A stretch of 64,000 bases of DNA from Aristolochia californica (taxonomy: Eukaryota; Streptophyta; Magnoliopsida; Piperales; Aristolochiaceae), in contig JARWKL010000007.1 in assembly GCA_029961685.1 (NCBI GenBank), positions 30,124,027 to 30,188,026 on the forward strand, written 5' to 3'. The notes below the pieces were generated by a model. The model made no database searches, was not told the DNA's origin, and saw only the letters and a program-made list of their open reading frames with translations. A program made the translations under genes and the position numbers. How positions within the stretch are numbered: the stretch's first letter is position 1; each line of letters opens with the position of its first letter. This document shows, piece after piece, positions 32,373 to 43,073 of this stretch.

Positions 32373-33780
32373 GCTGAAACGGTTCCCCTGAGGTTGTAAC
32401 AGTGTCAGTCTCCGCCTACTGGACAAAAATCACCCACACACCTGGTACACGATGAGCCTCGCCCCAAGTAGGAGCCAAGGTTGCACAACCCATATGCTGG
32501 CAGTAGGGCAGCAACAAGTTGAAGTTGCAAGAGTGCTTCCCCTGTAGAACTATTCTGGAGACATATGACCAAAAATTCGCATAGTTGGTCTTCATCACTA
32601 TTGTGAGCAGAAAATCCAGCTGTCCAGGAATCCTACCAGCCTACCAGCTGTTCCTTCACCACAAGCTGCTGCTCACGGTCCGGTGTATCAGTAAACACCT
32701 TACCATGGTTGACATTATGGGGTGCAGCAGTGTTACAGCTGCAGCCCTATCACGTTGGGCAGAGTGCCCGTCAACAATGAGAAAAATCATGTCCCACAAT
32801 AGAAAATTCAAAAGTTGGTTAAGAGAACCGCCATCCGTGGGAGATACCCTATTTGCTAACAATGTCGCAAATTCGAAGGAAGGAAGACAATCTGTAGTAA
32901 GGACTAGTCGTCTGCCACCTATAATTTGGGCAAAGGCTGAATGTTCCAGGCATGGCGGCGCTGCATGAGGAATTGGAGGTTGTAGTTGCTGCTGGGGTGC
33001 TCTTTTAACTGCCCTATCAACAGCAACTTGAAATATCAGCACTCTCTTGGACTCCAGAGCTATACGAATGGAACATGCAGGCATAACAGAATTGATTTGT
33101 GTTGCTGTCCCTGGCCTGCTAGAATGAGTTACCTTTGGCAGAGGAGTATCGGGTGTGCGGTCCTGTTAAACACCTAGCCAATACTACCCAAAAGACCAGC
33201 CTGTTAGGAGTGGAAGACTTAAGTACTTAACCCAGGACCATAACATCACACCCCACCTTTGTAAGCCGATGACCACAGCGGCGCAACAACATTGGCCCAA
33301 CCTAGTGGCCTACTCTAGCGGCGGTCTACTCCTAGTGCCCCTTCGTAGTTCTCCAGGTTGCCCCCTCCATTAGGTCGCCCCTTCCGAACCTACTAGTAAT
33401 TTTAATCCAGCCTTTGCGTGCCCCGGGACTCGAACTCTCGATGTGGGAGCCTGCTCTGATACCAAATGTTAAGCACCTAGCCAATACTACCCAAAAGACC
33501 GGCCTGTTAGGAGCAGAAGACATAAATACTTAACCCAAGACCATAACAAGTCTGCAATAGAGAATTGTGCTGCTGAAGTTATTGCTGCGAGTATTCCCAG
33601 AAATGGCATCACTGAGCGCAGCAGTGGCACTGGGGGCAGCATTGTTGTCTGCCCTGTGAAGACAGCAGTGTACGCTCCCATTAAGCAATTGATGGAGCTG
33701 GACCCAAGGGTAGAACGTCCATTCTGCCAAGAAACAGTGCGATGCGGCTGGGAGACATGGATATTTTCCACATAGTGAAG
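32373..33780 (-). pseudogene. Unidentified captured sequence in element R (split by a TRIM)
   Basis: About 1 kb between the family tail and the PPR fragment. The minus strand has an open frame at 33084-32656 (IRIALESKRVLIFQVAVDRAVKRAP; LNFLLWDMIFLIVDGHSAQRDRAA). The plus strand has a short coding-like stretch at 33549-33720 (SAIENCAAEVIAASIPRNGI). I do not recognise either product, and the coding strand is uncertain. It is probably host-derived because it is absent from K and Q. Confidence 0.35.
33164..33548 (-). mobile_element. TRIM element (copy 2) in element R
   Basis: 385 bp with direct terminal repeats (about 33164-33246 and 33467-33548) of TGTTAA..CACCTAGCC to CCATAACA. On the minus strand the 5' repeat is followed by TTTGGTATCAGAGCAGG and then GTTCGAGTCCC. 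Flanks GGTCC and AGTCT do not match, so no target duplication is visible. Confidence 0.8.
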
Positions 33781-34719
33781 GTACTGCTTAGCTTCAACAC
33801 TTTGAACCGGTGTGATGTTTTTCAGTGGGGGCCATATCTGTATTGCCGCAACAACAGCGATTAGAAAAATTGGAAGGGGCTCTAATTGCATCACTCTTTT
33901 TGTTGATTCCTCTCCTCTACTTACATTCTTATACTTCCAACAAGCACTTAGGAAAGTTCTCGATACTGAAACACCCACATTGTAAATGCATCCAGAAATG
34001 ATTTTATATGCACCATCGAGTTTTCCAGCTCGCCCAAGAACATCAACCGAGCAGTAGTAATGTTCAGATTCTGGCTCAATCTTATAGTTGTCGCACATCA
34101 TATCAAAGAACAACATGCTCTCCTCTAGAAGGCCCACATGACGACAGGCTGTGAGCAAACAAATGAAGGTTGTTTTGTTAGGAGTTATCTCCGTGTTCCC
34201 CAACTCTTTGAATATTTGAATTGCTTTGTCTGCTCTTCCATACTGCGCCAATCCTGATCTCATAGTGTTGTAGGCAACAATGTTAGGATGATTTAAATCA
34301 TGAAAAGCACAATTAGAATCGTCTATGTTGCCACATTGAGCATACATGTCAACAACCGAGCTTCCAACATAGACATCTCCACCAAACCCAACTTTAATCA
34401 TCAAAGAATGAAACTGCCTTTCAACATCTAAAGCTGCTAAGCCAGAACAAGAAGAAATACAAGAGGCAAAACGGAATTGGGTTGGATCAAATCCAGCCAC
34501 TGCCATTTCCCTACATCATCTTAGAGCTTCCAATGCAAGCCCATTCTGCTCATAAGCTCCAATTATAGTACTCCATGAGACTTCAACTCTCCTATACATG
34601 GTTTCAAAAGCTCTATCAGATTCATATATGGAGCCACATTTAGAGTACATATTGATTATTGCATTTCTCACACTAGTTTCAGAACCATGAACTGATTTTA
34701 CTGCTTGGCCATGGATCAT
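33780..34719 (-). pseudogene. Captured pentatricopeptide-repeat (PPR) gene fragment
   Basis: The minus-strand frames 34719-34516 and 34506 to about 33800 encode PLS-type PPR units: NAIINMYSKCGSIYESDRAF, VSWSTIIGAYEQNGLALEAL, GSSVVDMYAQCGNIDDS, PNIVAYNTMRSGLAQYGRAD, TFICLLTACRHVGLLEES and DVLGRAGKLDGAYKII. PPR proteins bind organelle RNA. About 300 residues remain, with one stop at about 34508 and no start or end of a full gene. It is joined at MIHGQAVKS to the family open frame (VINFVGQGQG), so it sits where K carries its tomosyn fragment. Confidence 0.82.
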
Positions 34720-34728
34720 GCCTTGTCC

Positions 34729-35917
34729 CTATCCAACAAAATTGATGACAGGAGACCGAGCTAAGGCCCTCTGCGGCTGGCATTGTAAGATGACAATGAT
34801 TTTCAAAAGATGAATGAAGCTTGTTGGCGTTGCTGGCCAGGCATTAACCTCACATTGAGTGGTTAATTCGAACAGTTCCCCAGTATAATGAGTGCCATTG
34901 GAGCATGGAAAATTAGGTTCATAGAGAGAAGGTGGCAAGCTCCACTGGTAGAAAGTATGGAATGGTAATTGCATACCTAATTGTGTGCCTAGAAACCACG
35001 ATTTCTACTTCCGCCTGGGCTATGATTTCAACTTTAAAATCGAAATCTCTAGGTTTGGGTTGTTGTCGGTTTGTAGAAGTCGTCAAGGGTGGTTGGCTAG
35101 AATTTTTATACCCTGTGCCAGCCTCTAGCCCATCGAGCTGGAGACGTTGTGGACGGCGAACAACATGGAGGAGTGGCCAAAATTGATAGCATTTCTGCGT
35201 CTTGACGAACATTTGTCTTTGTGCTGCAATGGCAGAGGAGGGCTTCGGTTTGGAGGTCGCCTCGCCATCGGATTTCGGAAGGTTGGGGAGGTTTGCCAAG
35301 ACAGAAAGCTCTTGGATATCTGGCGGCATCGGAGGGGGAGGACTTAGGGCGTCTAGAGAGGGAGGGGTGGCTTGTAAACCCTCTTCCATTTGTGTCGACA
35401 AAGGGTTTGTGGGGTATCCTTCCGATTTTGGACATGTTGAGTCCCCTATTACGGATTTCGCCATCGTGGGAGAGACAGAGAGCTCTCTGAGGTCGTGTGT
35501 TTTGGATTTCTTTGATTTATTTGCTGTGGCACTAGAGACCTTTGCACAAATCCGAGCCATTTGTGCATTAAGTCAAAGAGCAGATTGACGAAAAAGCTCC
35601 TCGAGAGGAGATGAATCGTCTCTTGTGGTCTGCGCTGGTGGAGGTGGGGGTGGATGGGGAGGGTGGGGTTTGACAGGTAATGTATAACTGCCCAGCGGTG
35701 TAGCAGAGCTTGCAAACCTCTCATCGACGCGAAGAATTATTTGTTGCAGAGCATCTTGCAACACTGAAACCTCAGATTGAAGTGAGTCAAAGTTGATGTC
35801 GATTCTCTGCAATTTTTTGACTATTTTCCGCAAGGCTACGATGATTCTCCACCAAGAAATGCCGCTAATCTTTAGGGAAAGACGAATCACCAAGGGTGGT
35901 CCACTCTGATAGCAAAC
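34729..35917 (-). pseudogene. Family-specific open frame of element R
   Basis: The minus-strand frame 35560-34919 (213 codons) and the piece 34974-34729 match open frames 1 and 2 of Q: IGDSTCPKSEGYPTNP, LPNLPKSDGEATSKPKPSSA, FWPLLHVVRRPQRLQLDGLE, RHTIRYAITIPYFLPVELAT and PCSNGTHYTGELFELTTQ. Just after the primer site the frame begins SEWTTLGDSSFP, the gag-start motif of the chromoviruses, then is stopped. Function unknown. Confidence 0.55.
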
Positions 35918-36234
35918 TGTTTTGCCCCATTTCAGATCAGCCACCGGACGATTCCATCCAGCGTGGGATGAATCGGATTGAGCCTTGAAGGAGGTTCAAC
36001 CTCGACCTCAAGGGGGAGAATCCGACCTCTAACTTTCTACATGATTCAATGTTTGATTTCATTAAAGCCCTTCTTCCTTATAAATAGGAATAGGGACGCA
36101 AATGACAAACCCAACCCGTGGGTCACCCAGTTCATGAGAATTACAATTAAACCAAACCAACATACATAAAAGGAAATTTCCTAATTTAATTCCTACATCT
36201 GTTTATTACCTGAGATGCTATGGAGTCCATAACA
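35918..36234 (-). repeat. 5' LTR of element R
   Basis: 317 bp; plus-strand ends TGTTTTGCCCC and AGTCCATAACA. It is similar to the adjacent S LTR over the GAGAATCCGACCTCTA and CTATAAATAGGAATAGGGAC segments. The primer site lies at its left edge. Confidence 0.75.
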
Positions 36235-36487
36235 GTCTTCCCTTGCCATGGATCTCGTCAGCCTTCTTCCTCCTCTTTCCTCCAGGTTTGCTCTTGACGT
36301 GGGCATGAGTTTCCTGTGTTTAGTGCGTGCAATAGTGAAGAATGAGTTGAGCCTTGGAGGAGGCTCAACCTAGACCTCAGAAGGGAGAATCCGACCTCTA
36401 CTTTCTAATTGATTCAATGCTTGCTTTCATTAAGTCCTTCTTCCCTATAAATAGGAATAGGGACGCAAATGACAAACTCGGCCCGAG
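36235..36487 (-). repeat. Partial LTR of element S
   Basis: Begins GTCTTCCCTTGCCATGG, missing the outer TGTTAG bases, and ends at GCCCGAGGGTCC. Its sequence is close to the R LTR over about 180 bp. Confidence 0.7.
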
Positions 36488-36489
36488 GG

Positions 36490-37985
36490 TCCACCCCCAG
36501 AGATAGGGTGTCCAGTGCTATATGACTTTAGCTAAACCGATCAGTTTCATTTCATAGGCAGCGAGTTTGTGGTGATGTTGGCCTAGCTGTCTACTGAAAT
36601 AAGCGATAGGGTGTCCGTGTTGCTGTAAGATTGCACCAATACCCCCGCCAGATGCATCACAATCAACCACAAACAACTCATCAAAGTTGGGTAGCTGCAG
36701 GGCCAGTGCCGAGGATAATGCTTCCTTCAATGTGTCAAAAGAAGAAGCTGCTGTCTCTGACCAACTAAAAGCATTTCACTTCAGAAGATTATTGAGAGGA
36801 GCGGCAATCTGTCTGTAGTTACGGATGACTTTTCTGTAGTAGCCTGCGAGTCCCAAAAATCCCCTTAATGCTGAAACGGATGTGGGAGTAGGCCAGTCAG
36901 TTACTGCCTGTATTTTTCTTTGGTCTACCTTCATGCCATCTGCTGATATGATGTGGCCCAAATATGCCACCTTGGATGTGCCCATAGAACATTTGGATTG
37001 ATTTAAAACCAAATGATGGGAGCGTAAAATAGTGAATACCTAGTGTAGATGTCGAAGGTGCTCGTCCCAGTGTTTGCTATAAACCAAGATATCATAAAAA
37101 AAAAAAAACAAGAATGAACTTCCTCAAGAGAACTAAATACCTCATTCGTGAGGGCCTGGAAAGTGGAAGGTGCATTGGAGAGATCAAATGGCATGACTAG
37201 AAACTCGAAATGCCCATGGTGCGTGTGGAATGCGGTATTCTTCACTCTGCAGGATGAACATGAATCTGATGGTAACCTAACTTCAAGTCCATCTTGGTGA
37301 ATAAGGTGGGGCAATGTAATTCATCTAATAGCTCATCAACTACTGGTATGGGAAATTTATCTTTAATTGTATGAGCATTGAGCTGTCTGTAGTCAACACA
37401 AAATCTCCTGGACTTGTCATGTTTTTTAACAAGTAACACGGGCGATGAAAAGGGGGACCTGCTAGGCTAGATAATCCCTTGGGCGAGCATAGTTTGGCAT
37501 TGGTGCTCAATTTCATCCTTTTGTAAGTGGGGGTAACGGTAGGGCTTAACCACCACTGGTCCAGTCCCCAATTTCAACCTTATACGGTGATCACAATGTC
37601 GAATAGGTGGATGGGCAGTCAGGGCCTGAAATAAGTCACCAAATTCGGTGGGTAAAGTATTTAACTTATAGTGTTCGGCGCACTGGACCTGAAGTTCCTG
37701 AAGAGTGCAGGGCGCAGTAGCAAGTGTGCCATGAAGTGTAATCTGATGCTGGTCAGCTATAAAAGTCATGGTAAGTGCCTTGAAATCCCATAAGATAGGC
37801 CCCAACGTCTGTAGCCATTTAATACCGAGGACCAAGTCAACCCCAGCCAGTGGAATAACCAGAAAATCTGTGATGAAGGAGTGTCCTTCAATAAAAAAAT
37901 CTTTTGAAGGAGAATTGCCTGCACCTGAAATTTTTGCCCCATTGGCCACTGAAACGGAGATGCCTGTGTTCTGTTGAAGCACCAA
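36490..37985 (-). pseudogene. Element S protease, RT and RNase H, broken
   Basis: Protease (37985-37740): VSVANGAKISGAG and FLVIPLAGVDLVLGIKWLQ. RT: RPYRYPH-type region (VVKPYRYPHLQKDEIEHQC), [35 protein letters not shown] with a frameshift near 37250, and [16 protein letters not shown]. The catalytic FFDD is disrupted by a run of A near 37090 (reads FFFMISW). RNase H: LAGYYRKVIRNYRQ, DCDASGGGIGAILQQHGHPI and HHHKLAAYEMKLIGLAK, then a cut. Confidence 0.83.
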
Positions 37986-37991
37986 CCCAAG

Positions 37992-38921
37992 CTATTCTGC
38001 GGTTGGTTGACTGATGAAGTTGTGGGTGCTGCCTGAATCCACTAAGGCCAATAACTGTAGGTGTTTCAACCTTGCATGGACTTGCATCATGTTAGAGCTA
38101 TGCATGCTAGTCATAGCATGGAGGGAAATGGCTGGTTCACCCTGTTTGGCCTCAACACTGTCTTCCACTGGGTGATCTTCCTCTGTGTCATCCAATACCT
38201 CCAACCAGAATAACCAATTGCATTGGTGACCCTGGACATATTGTTCATCACAGTTATAACAAAGGCCCTTGGCCCACCGCTGTTCCATCTCAGGTCGAGA
38301 TAGGCGTCGAATGTACATGGCTGGTGGCATGGTAGGGGAATTGTTAGCACGTGGAGCTGAATTGGGTCCATTGCGTGGAATTCCTGAATAGGATGATGGG
38401 GCCGTGGAGGGCGCCCTGCTTGGCCAAGAGGGTCCTCTAACGAGAGACTCTTTGAGGACACGCTGTTTGGCATCTATGGTCTGTGCAAGGTTCATAACAT
38501 GGGATAGGTCGTGAGGGTCATGCAACTCTACCTCTAGACACAAGGCCTCTGTCAATCCAGTAGTAAATAGATTAACATGCTACGAGGGCATCACAAATCG
38601 ATCGGCACGGGCCAGGCATTCCTGAAAGTGCTTCTGATATAGTTCTATAGTCCCAGTATGTTTCAAATTCACTAGATCACCCAAAGGATTGCTCCGTGCA
38701 GGCGAACCAAACCTTAACATGCAGTATTCTTTAAACAAATCCAAATCTGGAGCATGATGTGCAGATTGAAACTGGTGGTACCATAGAAGCACTTCATCGA
38801 GCATATGGAATGCGGCATTGGTTCTTTGATTGTAAAAGAACTGGTCACAACAGTATAACCAGATCAAGGGGTCCGTAGACCCATAAAAGGTAGGAAAATC
38901 AAGTTTTGCATACCTGGGCAC
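37992..38921 (-). pseudogene. Element S gag, broken
   Basis: Frames 38921-38580 (AKLDFPTFYGSTDPLIWLYCC, the gag core) and 38555-37992 (nucleocapsid CYNCDEQYVQGHQCNWLF with the zinc-knuckle cysteines, then DSGSTHNFISQPTAE of the protease). The N-terminal gag start and primer region are missing. Confidence 0.8.
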
Positions 38922-38938
38922 CCAAATTGGGCAAAAAC

Positions 38939-39600
38939 TTGATGTAGAATTTTAGTTACATCGACTTTTATACCTCGCAAGCGTACGAATCGTTCATGTA
39001 ATCTAGCAGTAAGCGAGGGTCATATCCACAGGGAGGATTGAATTTCGTGTATTCTTCAGTCAACTAGCCTAACCACATATGATGAATTAATCTGAACTAA
39101 ACACTAATTATATCCTAAATTATCAAGCAATAATTTAATTAACTACATGCACAACAGGAAACGTCAACTCTGGATTTTATCGTGATTCGTGCCTCTCTCG
39201 AGCGCCACGTAACCACGAATCCGGGTTCTCAATCCTTGCGTCTAGCCCCTCTCGGGCGCCTAGAGTTAATGACAAAGATCGGATTACAATAGAATGCAGA
39301 GAATCAATTTCCTATTGTGATGATGCTAAAATTATCAACTTTGGATTTTATCGTGATTCGTGCCTCTCTCGAGTGCCACGTAACCACGAATCCGGATTCT
39401 CAATCCTTGCGTCTAGCCCCTCTCGGGCGCCTAGAGTTAAAGACAGAAATCAGATTAAAATACCAAAATCCAACCTCAATTATAATCTTACCCTAATTAG
39501 CTAATTTAATCAAATATCAAGAAAACAAATCTTAAATAAACCTTAATTATCAAATCAGATTCAATTAACATTCAAAACCAAAGTTCAAACCATATGAAAA
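38939..39600 (-). other. 3' noncoding or LTR part of the Athila-type element
   Basis: No coding sequence. It contains ACCTCGCAAGCGTACGAATC and AGCGAGGGTCATATCCACAG, words that I recall from Athila-group terminal regions, and a large direct repeat (next entry). An LTR end could not be fixed. Confidence 0.45.
39164..39457. repeat. Two direct 123-bp repeats, 171 bp apart
   Basis: Units 39164-39286 and 39335-39457 match closely. Each holds ATCGTGATTCGTGCCTCTC, a CTCGAGCGCC or CTCGAGTGCC block and a CTCGGGCGCC block. Confidence 0.85.
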
Positions 39601-40222
39601 ATTAAATTCAATAATGACGAATTACTCCCCTTCTTCCTCCTCTCGCTCGGGCACCAACTCGTTCTCACGGGTGCTGCGATTTCCGGAAATTGGTGGTGTC
39701 GGGTAGCAATAGTGAGTGGCCGGAGGTAGAGACGACGCCGGCGACGACGGTTAGAAGCCGACGGACGGAGGTAACGTCCGACGAAGAGCAAAACAGAGCT
39801 GACGTTCTCTAACCGGCTCTCTCGAGTCTCGGTTGGAGTCGGAATGGCTCCGGGACTGGTCGAAATATGTAAACGACGCCGTTGTCCCCAATGTAAGGTG
39901 AAATGTAGAGAGAAGGAAAAAATAACCAAAATATAAATGCAAAAATAAAAAGAAAAAGGAACGAACTCCCCTTGGGTTGCCTCCAAAGCAGCGCCTTTGT
40001 TTATTGTCATTGGCTCGACTCAATGCTTCGTTCTTCAACTAGTATAAACTGAAACCTTAAGGTCCTATGTTGCCAGATTCTCCACTTGGAAACCTTCATA
40101 GAATGGTTTAAGTCTATGGCCATTCACCTTGAACACTTTGGAAGTTGTTAAACTTTGAATTTCAACTACACCATGAGGAAAAACATTAGTAACAACAAAT
40201 GGTCCAATCCAACAAGAATGCA
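39601..40222 (-). other. Region between Athila-type integrase and 3' end
   Basis: One minus-strand frame (40010-39585, 141 codons) is open, with an arginine-rich middle (SNRRRRRRLYLRP), but shows no known domain. It may be a decayed extra frame of the Athila group or chance. A purine-rich tract lies near 39945-39975. Confidence 0.35.
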
Positions 40223-40225
40223 ACT

Positions 40226-41150
40226 TCACCGGAAAAAAAAAAGTCGTGAATGGTATAGAATGATTTTTTGACCAACTTTAAACTCCTTCCTAGGGATCAT
40301 CTTGTCATGAAAAGCCTTCGTCTTTTCCTTGTAAATCCTTGCACTCTCATAGGCATCATTGCTAATTTCCTCTAACTCTTGTAGTTGCAACTTCCTATGT
40401 TCACTACTTTCATCTGTATGCATGTTGAAACTCTTGATAGCCCAATAAGCCTAGTGTTCTAACTCAATTGGAAGGTGGCATGGTTTCCCAAACACCAACC
40501 GATAAGGTAACATACCAATGGGTGTCTTATACACAATCCTATATGCCCACAGGGCATCATCCAAGAGCAAAATCCAATATTTTTTGCTTGGATTGACCGT
40601 CTTTTCAATGATGGACTTGATCTCTTGATTTGACACTTCCGCTTGTCCACTAGTTTGCGGATGATAGACAGTTTACACCTTGTGGGTCACATGGTACTTT
40701 CTCAACAAAGTCTCCACAGTTTGATTGCAAAAGTGAGTGACTCGATTACTTATTAGAGCTCTTGGAATTCCAAACCTGGAGAATATGTTCGACTTGATAA
40801 AATCTGTAACAACTTCAGAATCATCAGTCCTAGTAGCCTTTGCTTCCATCCATTTAGAAACAAAATCAACAACAACCAAAATGTAAACATAACCAAAAGA
40901 TATAGGGAACAGTCCCATGAAATCGATGCCCCAAACATAAAAAAATTCACAAATTATTATGGGGGTTCGTGGCATCTCATTCCTTGGGGATATATTACCT
41001 ATCTTTTGACAATGTTTTCATGACTTACAAAAAGAATATGAATCTTGGAATAAAGATGCCCAATAGAAACCAAATTCTAGCACTTTTCTCGCCGTCCTCT
41101 TAGCTCCAAAGTGACCTCGACGAGCATAAGAATGACAAAAGGTGAGAATA
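40226..41150 (-). pseudogene. Athila-type integrase, broken
   Basis: Minus-strand frames contain the catalytic-core pieces [20 protein letters not shown] (first aspartate), [20 protein letters not shown] and [18 protein letters not shown] (second aspartate changed from D to N), then [18 protein letters not shown] and [20 protein letters not shown]. The C-terminal part ([14 protein letters not shown]) ends near 40226. The catalytic glutamate region is disrupted between frames near 40640. Confidence 0.82.
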
Positions 41151-41158
41151 GAAATAAT

Positions 41159-42232
41159 TTAATTTTCAGGGACACTCCTTCTTATCACTTGATTTGTACA
41201 ATGCTTCCATAAGTATGGGTCATCCCACACATAGTATTTGGCATCACTCTTGACCTTATCTCTTTGAGCCCTAGACAAACCAAGAGGTAACACATTAGTA
41301 ACCAAATTATTTACAATATTCGCATACCAAGGTAATGTCACACTCGAGGAGATCAATTGCTCATCGAGGAACGTTTCTTGCAAATGAAGTTCATCTTGCA
41401 CATGAACTAAACGACTCAAATGATATGTGACATGATTTTCTGTCCCTCTTTTGTCTTTGATCTTCAAATCAAATTCACTCAAGAGAAGTATCCATCTTAT
41501 TAGTCTTGGTTTTTCCTCTTTCTTCATCATGAAATAACGGAGAGCTGCATGATCAGAGTCAACAATGACTTTAGTACCAAGCAAATATGATTGAAACATT
41601 TCTAAAGCAAAAACAACAGCTAAAAGTTCTTTTTCAGTGGTAGAATAATTTCTCTAGGCATCATTCAAAGTCCTGGAAGCATAATAAATGGCATGGGATG
41701 ATTTTCCAATTCTTTCACGCAAAACAGTGCTTACTGCATAATCACTTGCGTCGTACATTATCTCAAAAGGAACGTTCCAGTCAGGGGGTTGGATAACTGG
41801 GTAGAAGTCAACAGTTCCATTAGCTTGTCAAATGCCTTTTTGCATGCCTCATCGAACTCAAAACCACATCCTTTTGTAGCAACTTGCATAGGGGTAATTC
41901 GTTTTTGGAGAAGTCCTTGATGAATTTGTGATAGAAACTTGCATGTCCAAGAAAAGAACGAATTTCCCACACACTAGAGGGATAAGGTAAAGATTGAATA
42001 ATATCAATTTTAGCTTTGTCTACCTCGATTCCCCTAGATGAAATATCATGACCCAAAACTATGCCTTGTTTAACCATAAAATGACATTTTTTTAGAATGA
42101 CATTCTATGTATATTTGAAGAACAAGTGTAAGGTTATGCAAACAAGTATCAAAGAAATCTCCATAAACTGTGAAATTATCCATAAAGATTTCTATGATAT
42201 GCTCAATATAATATGAAAATATGCTAACCATA
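41159..42232 (-). pseudogene. Athila-type RNase H and RT C-terminal part, broken
   Basis: Minus strand from 42232: the RT palm remnant after the G insertion, then VLGHDISSRGIEVDKAKIDI and IRSFLGHASFYHKFIKDFSK (RT thumb), FEFDEACKKAFDKLMELLTS, and RNase H-type segments ([38 protein letters not shown]). Several stops and shifts are present. Confidence 0.82.
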
Positions 42233-42667
42233 TGTTGAATTTATGGAAAAGATAAACACTTCATTGACTTATTATAATCCGAGTACATGAACCTCTATTT
42301 ATAATAGAGGAAGGTAGTAGAGTCCAATTACAATAAAACTATCTTTGTCCCAATTACACCCAAGCTCTAACACTTAAAGATAAGTCCTAGCATAATTAAA
42401 TAACTCAATATAGATAAAAGACAAACATCACTCAAACTAAAACTCTTCTTGGACGTGACCATAAGATAAAAGATACTTTTTTGAGTCTTTCTTGATCTTC
42501 CAACTTATGTGATAAGGATGCCAGCTCATGGTATTCATAGTGGGTCATACTTCTTATGGGCTTGGGCCCATCTTGTCGGCCTTCCTTGATGTAGTGGCCC
42601 ATCTTATAATACTCTTAGATATGTGGGTCTTCCTTGGTCGTGTGGGCTTGGGCCCTATCTTCCAACA
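42233..42667 (-). repeat. 3' LTR of element G
   Basis: 435 bp, TGTTGAATTTATGG to ATCTTCCAACA; the polypurine tract (plus strand TGCCCCTCAAGC) adjoins on the right. Confidence 0.87.
42292..42310 (-). promoter_or_regulatory. TATA box within a near-palindrome, G 3' LTR
   Basis: CCTCTATTTATAATAGAGG; on the element's sense strand it contains TATAAATAGAGG. The same block is seen in the LTRs at 44821-44839 and 58474-58492. Confidence 0.55.
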
Positions 42668-42843
42668 CTGCCCCTCAAGCTGAGGGTGAGAGAACATCAA
42701 GAACTCCCAGGTTGCTGCAAATGATGTATAAAATATTTTTGTATAAAAAGGCAGTCCTCTAATCTTCCAACACTCCCCCTCACGCTGGTGCTCTCTTCCT
42801 TAAGACCCAGCTGGCCAATTCAGGGGGGTATAGATGTAATAAT

Positions 42844-43073
42844 AAGTTCCTCCGTCATGGTGTCCAAACCATTGACACTTCATATTTTTTACGGGGTATT
42901 AAGTTCCTCCGTTATGGAATCCAAACCATTGACACTTGATATTTTTTACGGGGTATTAAGTTCCTCCATCACGGAATCCCAACCATTGACACTTGATATT
43001 TTTGATGGGGTATTAAGTTCCTCCGTCATGGAATCCCAACCATCGACACTTTTGATATTTTTGATGGGGACAA
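42844..43073 (-). repeat. Tandem array of four 57-bp units in element G
   Basis: Units begin AAGTTCCTCC at 42844, 42901, 42958 and 43015. 57 bp is 19 codons; on the element's sense strand each unit reads VNGWDSVMEELNTPSKIS-like peptide. F has a shorter, more degenerate array at the same place. Confidence 0.85.

Larger units (their letters stand above)
32373..36234 (-). mobile_element. Element R: non-autonomous, gene-carrying, minus strand, 3' end lost
   Basis: Read leftward: 5' LTR (36234-35918), mutated primer site (TGCTATCAGAG), family open frame (35917-34729), pentatricopeptide-repeat fragment (34719 to about 33780), unidentified sequence split by a TRIM, and the family 3' segment around GGAGACTGACACTG (near 32410), which matches K at about 54572. 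It ends at the tail-to-tail junction with Q; no 3' LTR remains. Confidence 0.7.
36235..38938 (-). mobile_element. Element S: truncated chromovirus, minus strand
   Basis: Gag, protease, RT and the start of RNase H are present, then an LTR piece (36235-36487) joined directly to RNase H near 36490; integrase, chromodomain and the rest of the LTR are deleted. On the right the gag N-terminus stops near 38935 against the Athila-type element. Both ends are lost, so it is a relic. Confidence 0.8.

Noticed and set aside
33487..33730. Extension of the PPR frame to 33487 as part of the PPR protein
   Set aside because: The last part runs into unrelated captured sequence and the TRIM; PPR similarity stops near 33800.
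39164..39457. CRISPR-like array
   Set aside because: Only two long repeats, plant retrotransposon context; the 57-bp units at 42844 are head-to-tail without spacers.
39585..40010. A 141-codon minus-strand open frame as a new gene
   Set aside because: Arginine-rich low-complexity translation, no domain, located in the 3' noncoding part of the Athila-type element; kept only as an uncertain region.
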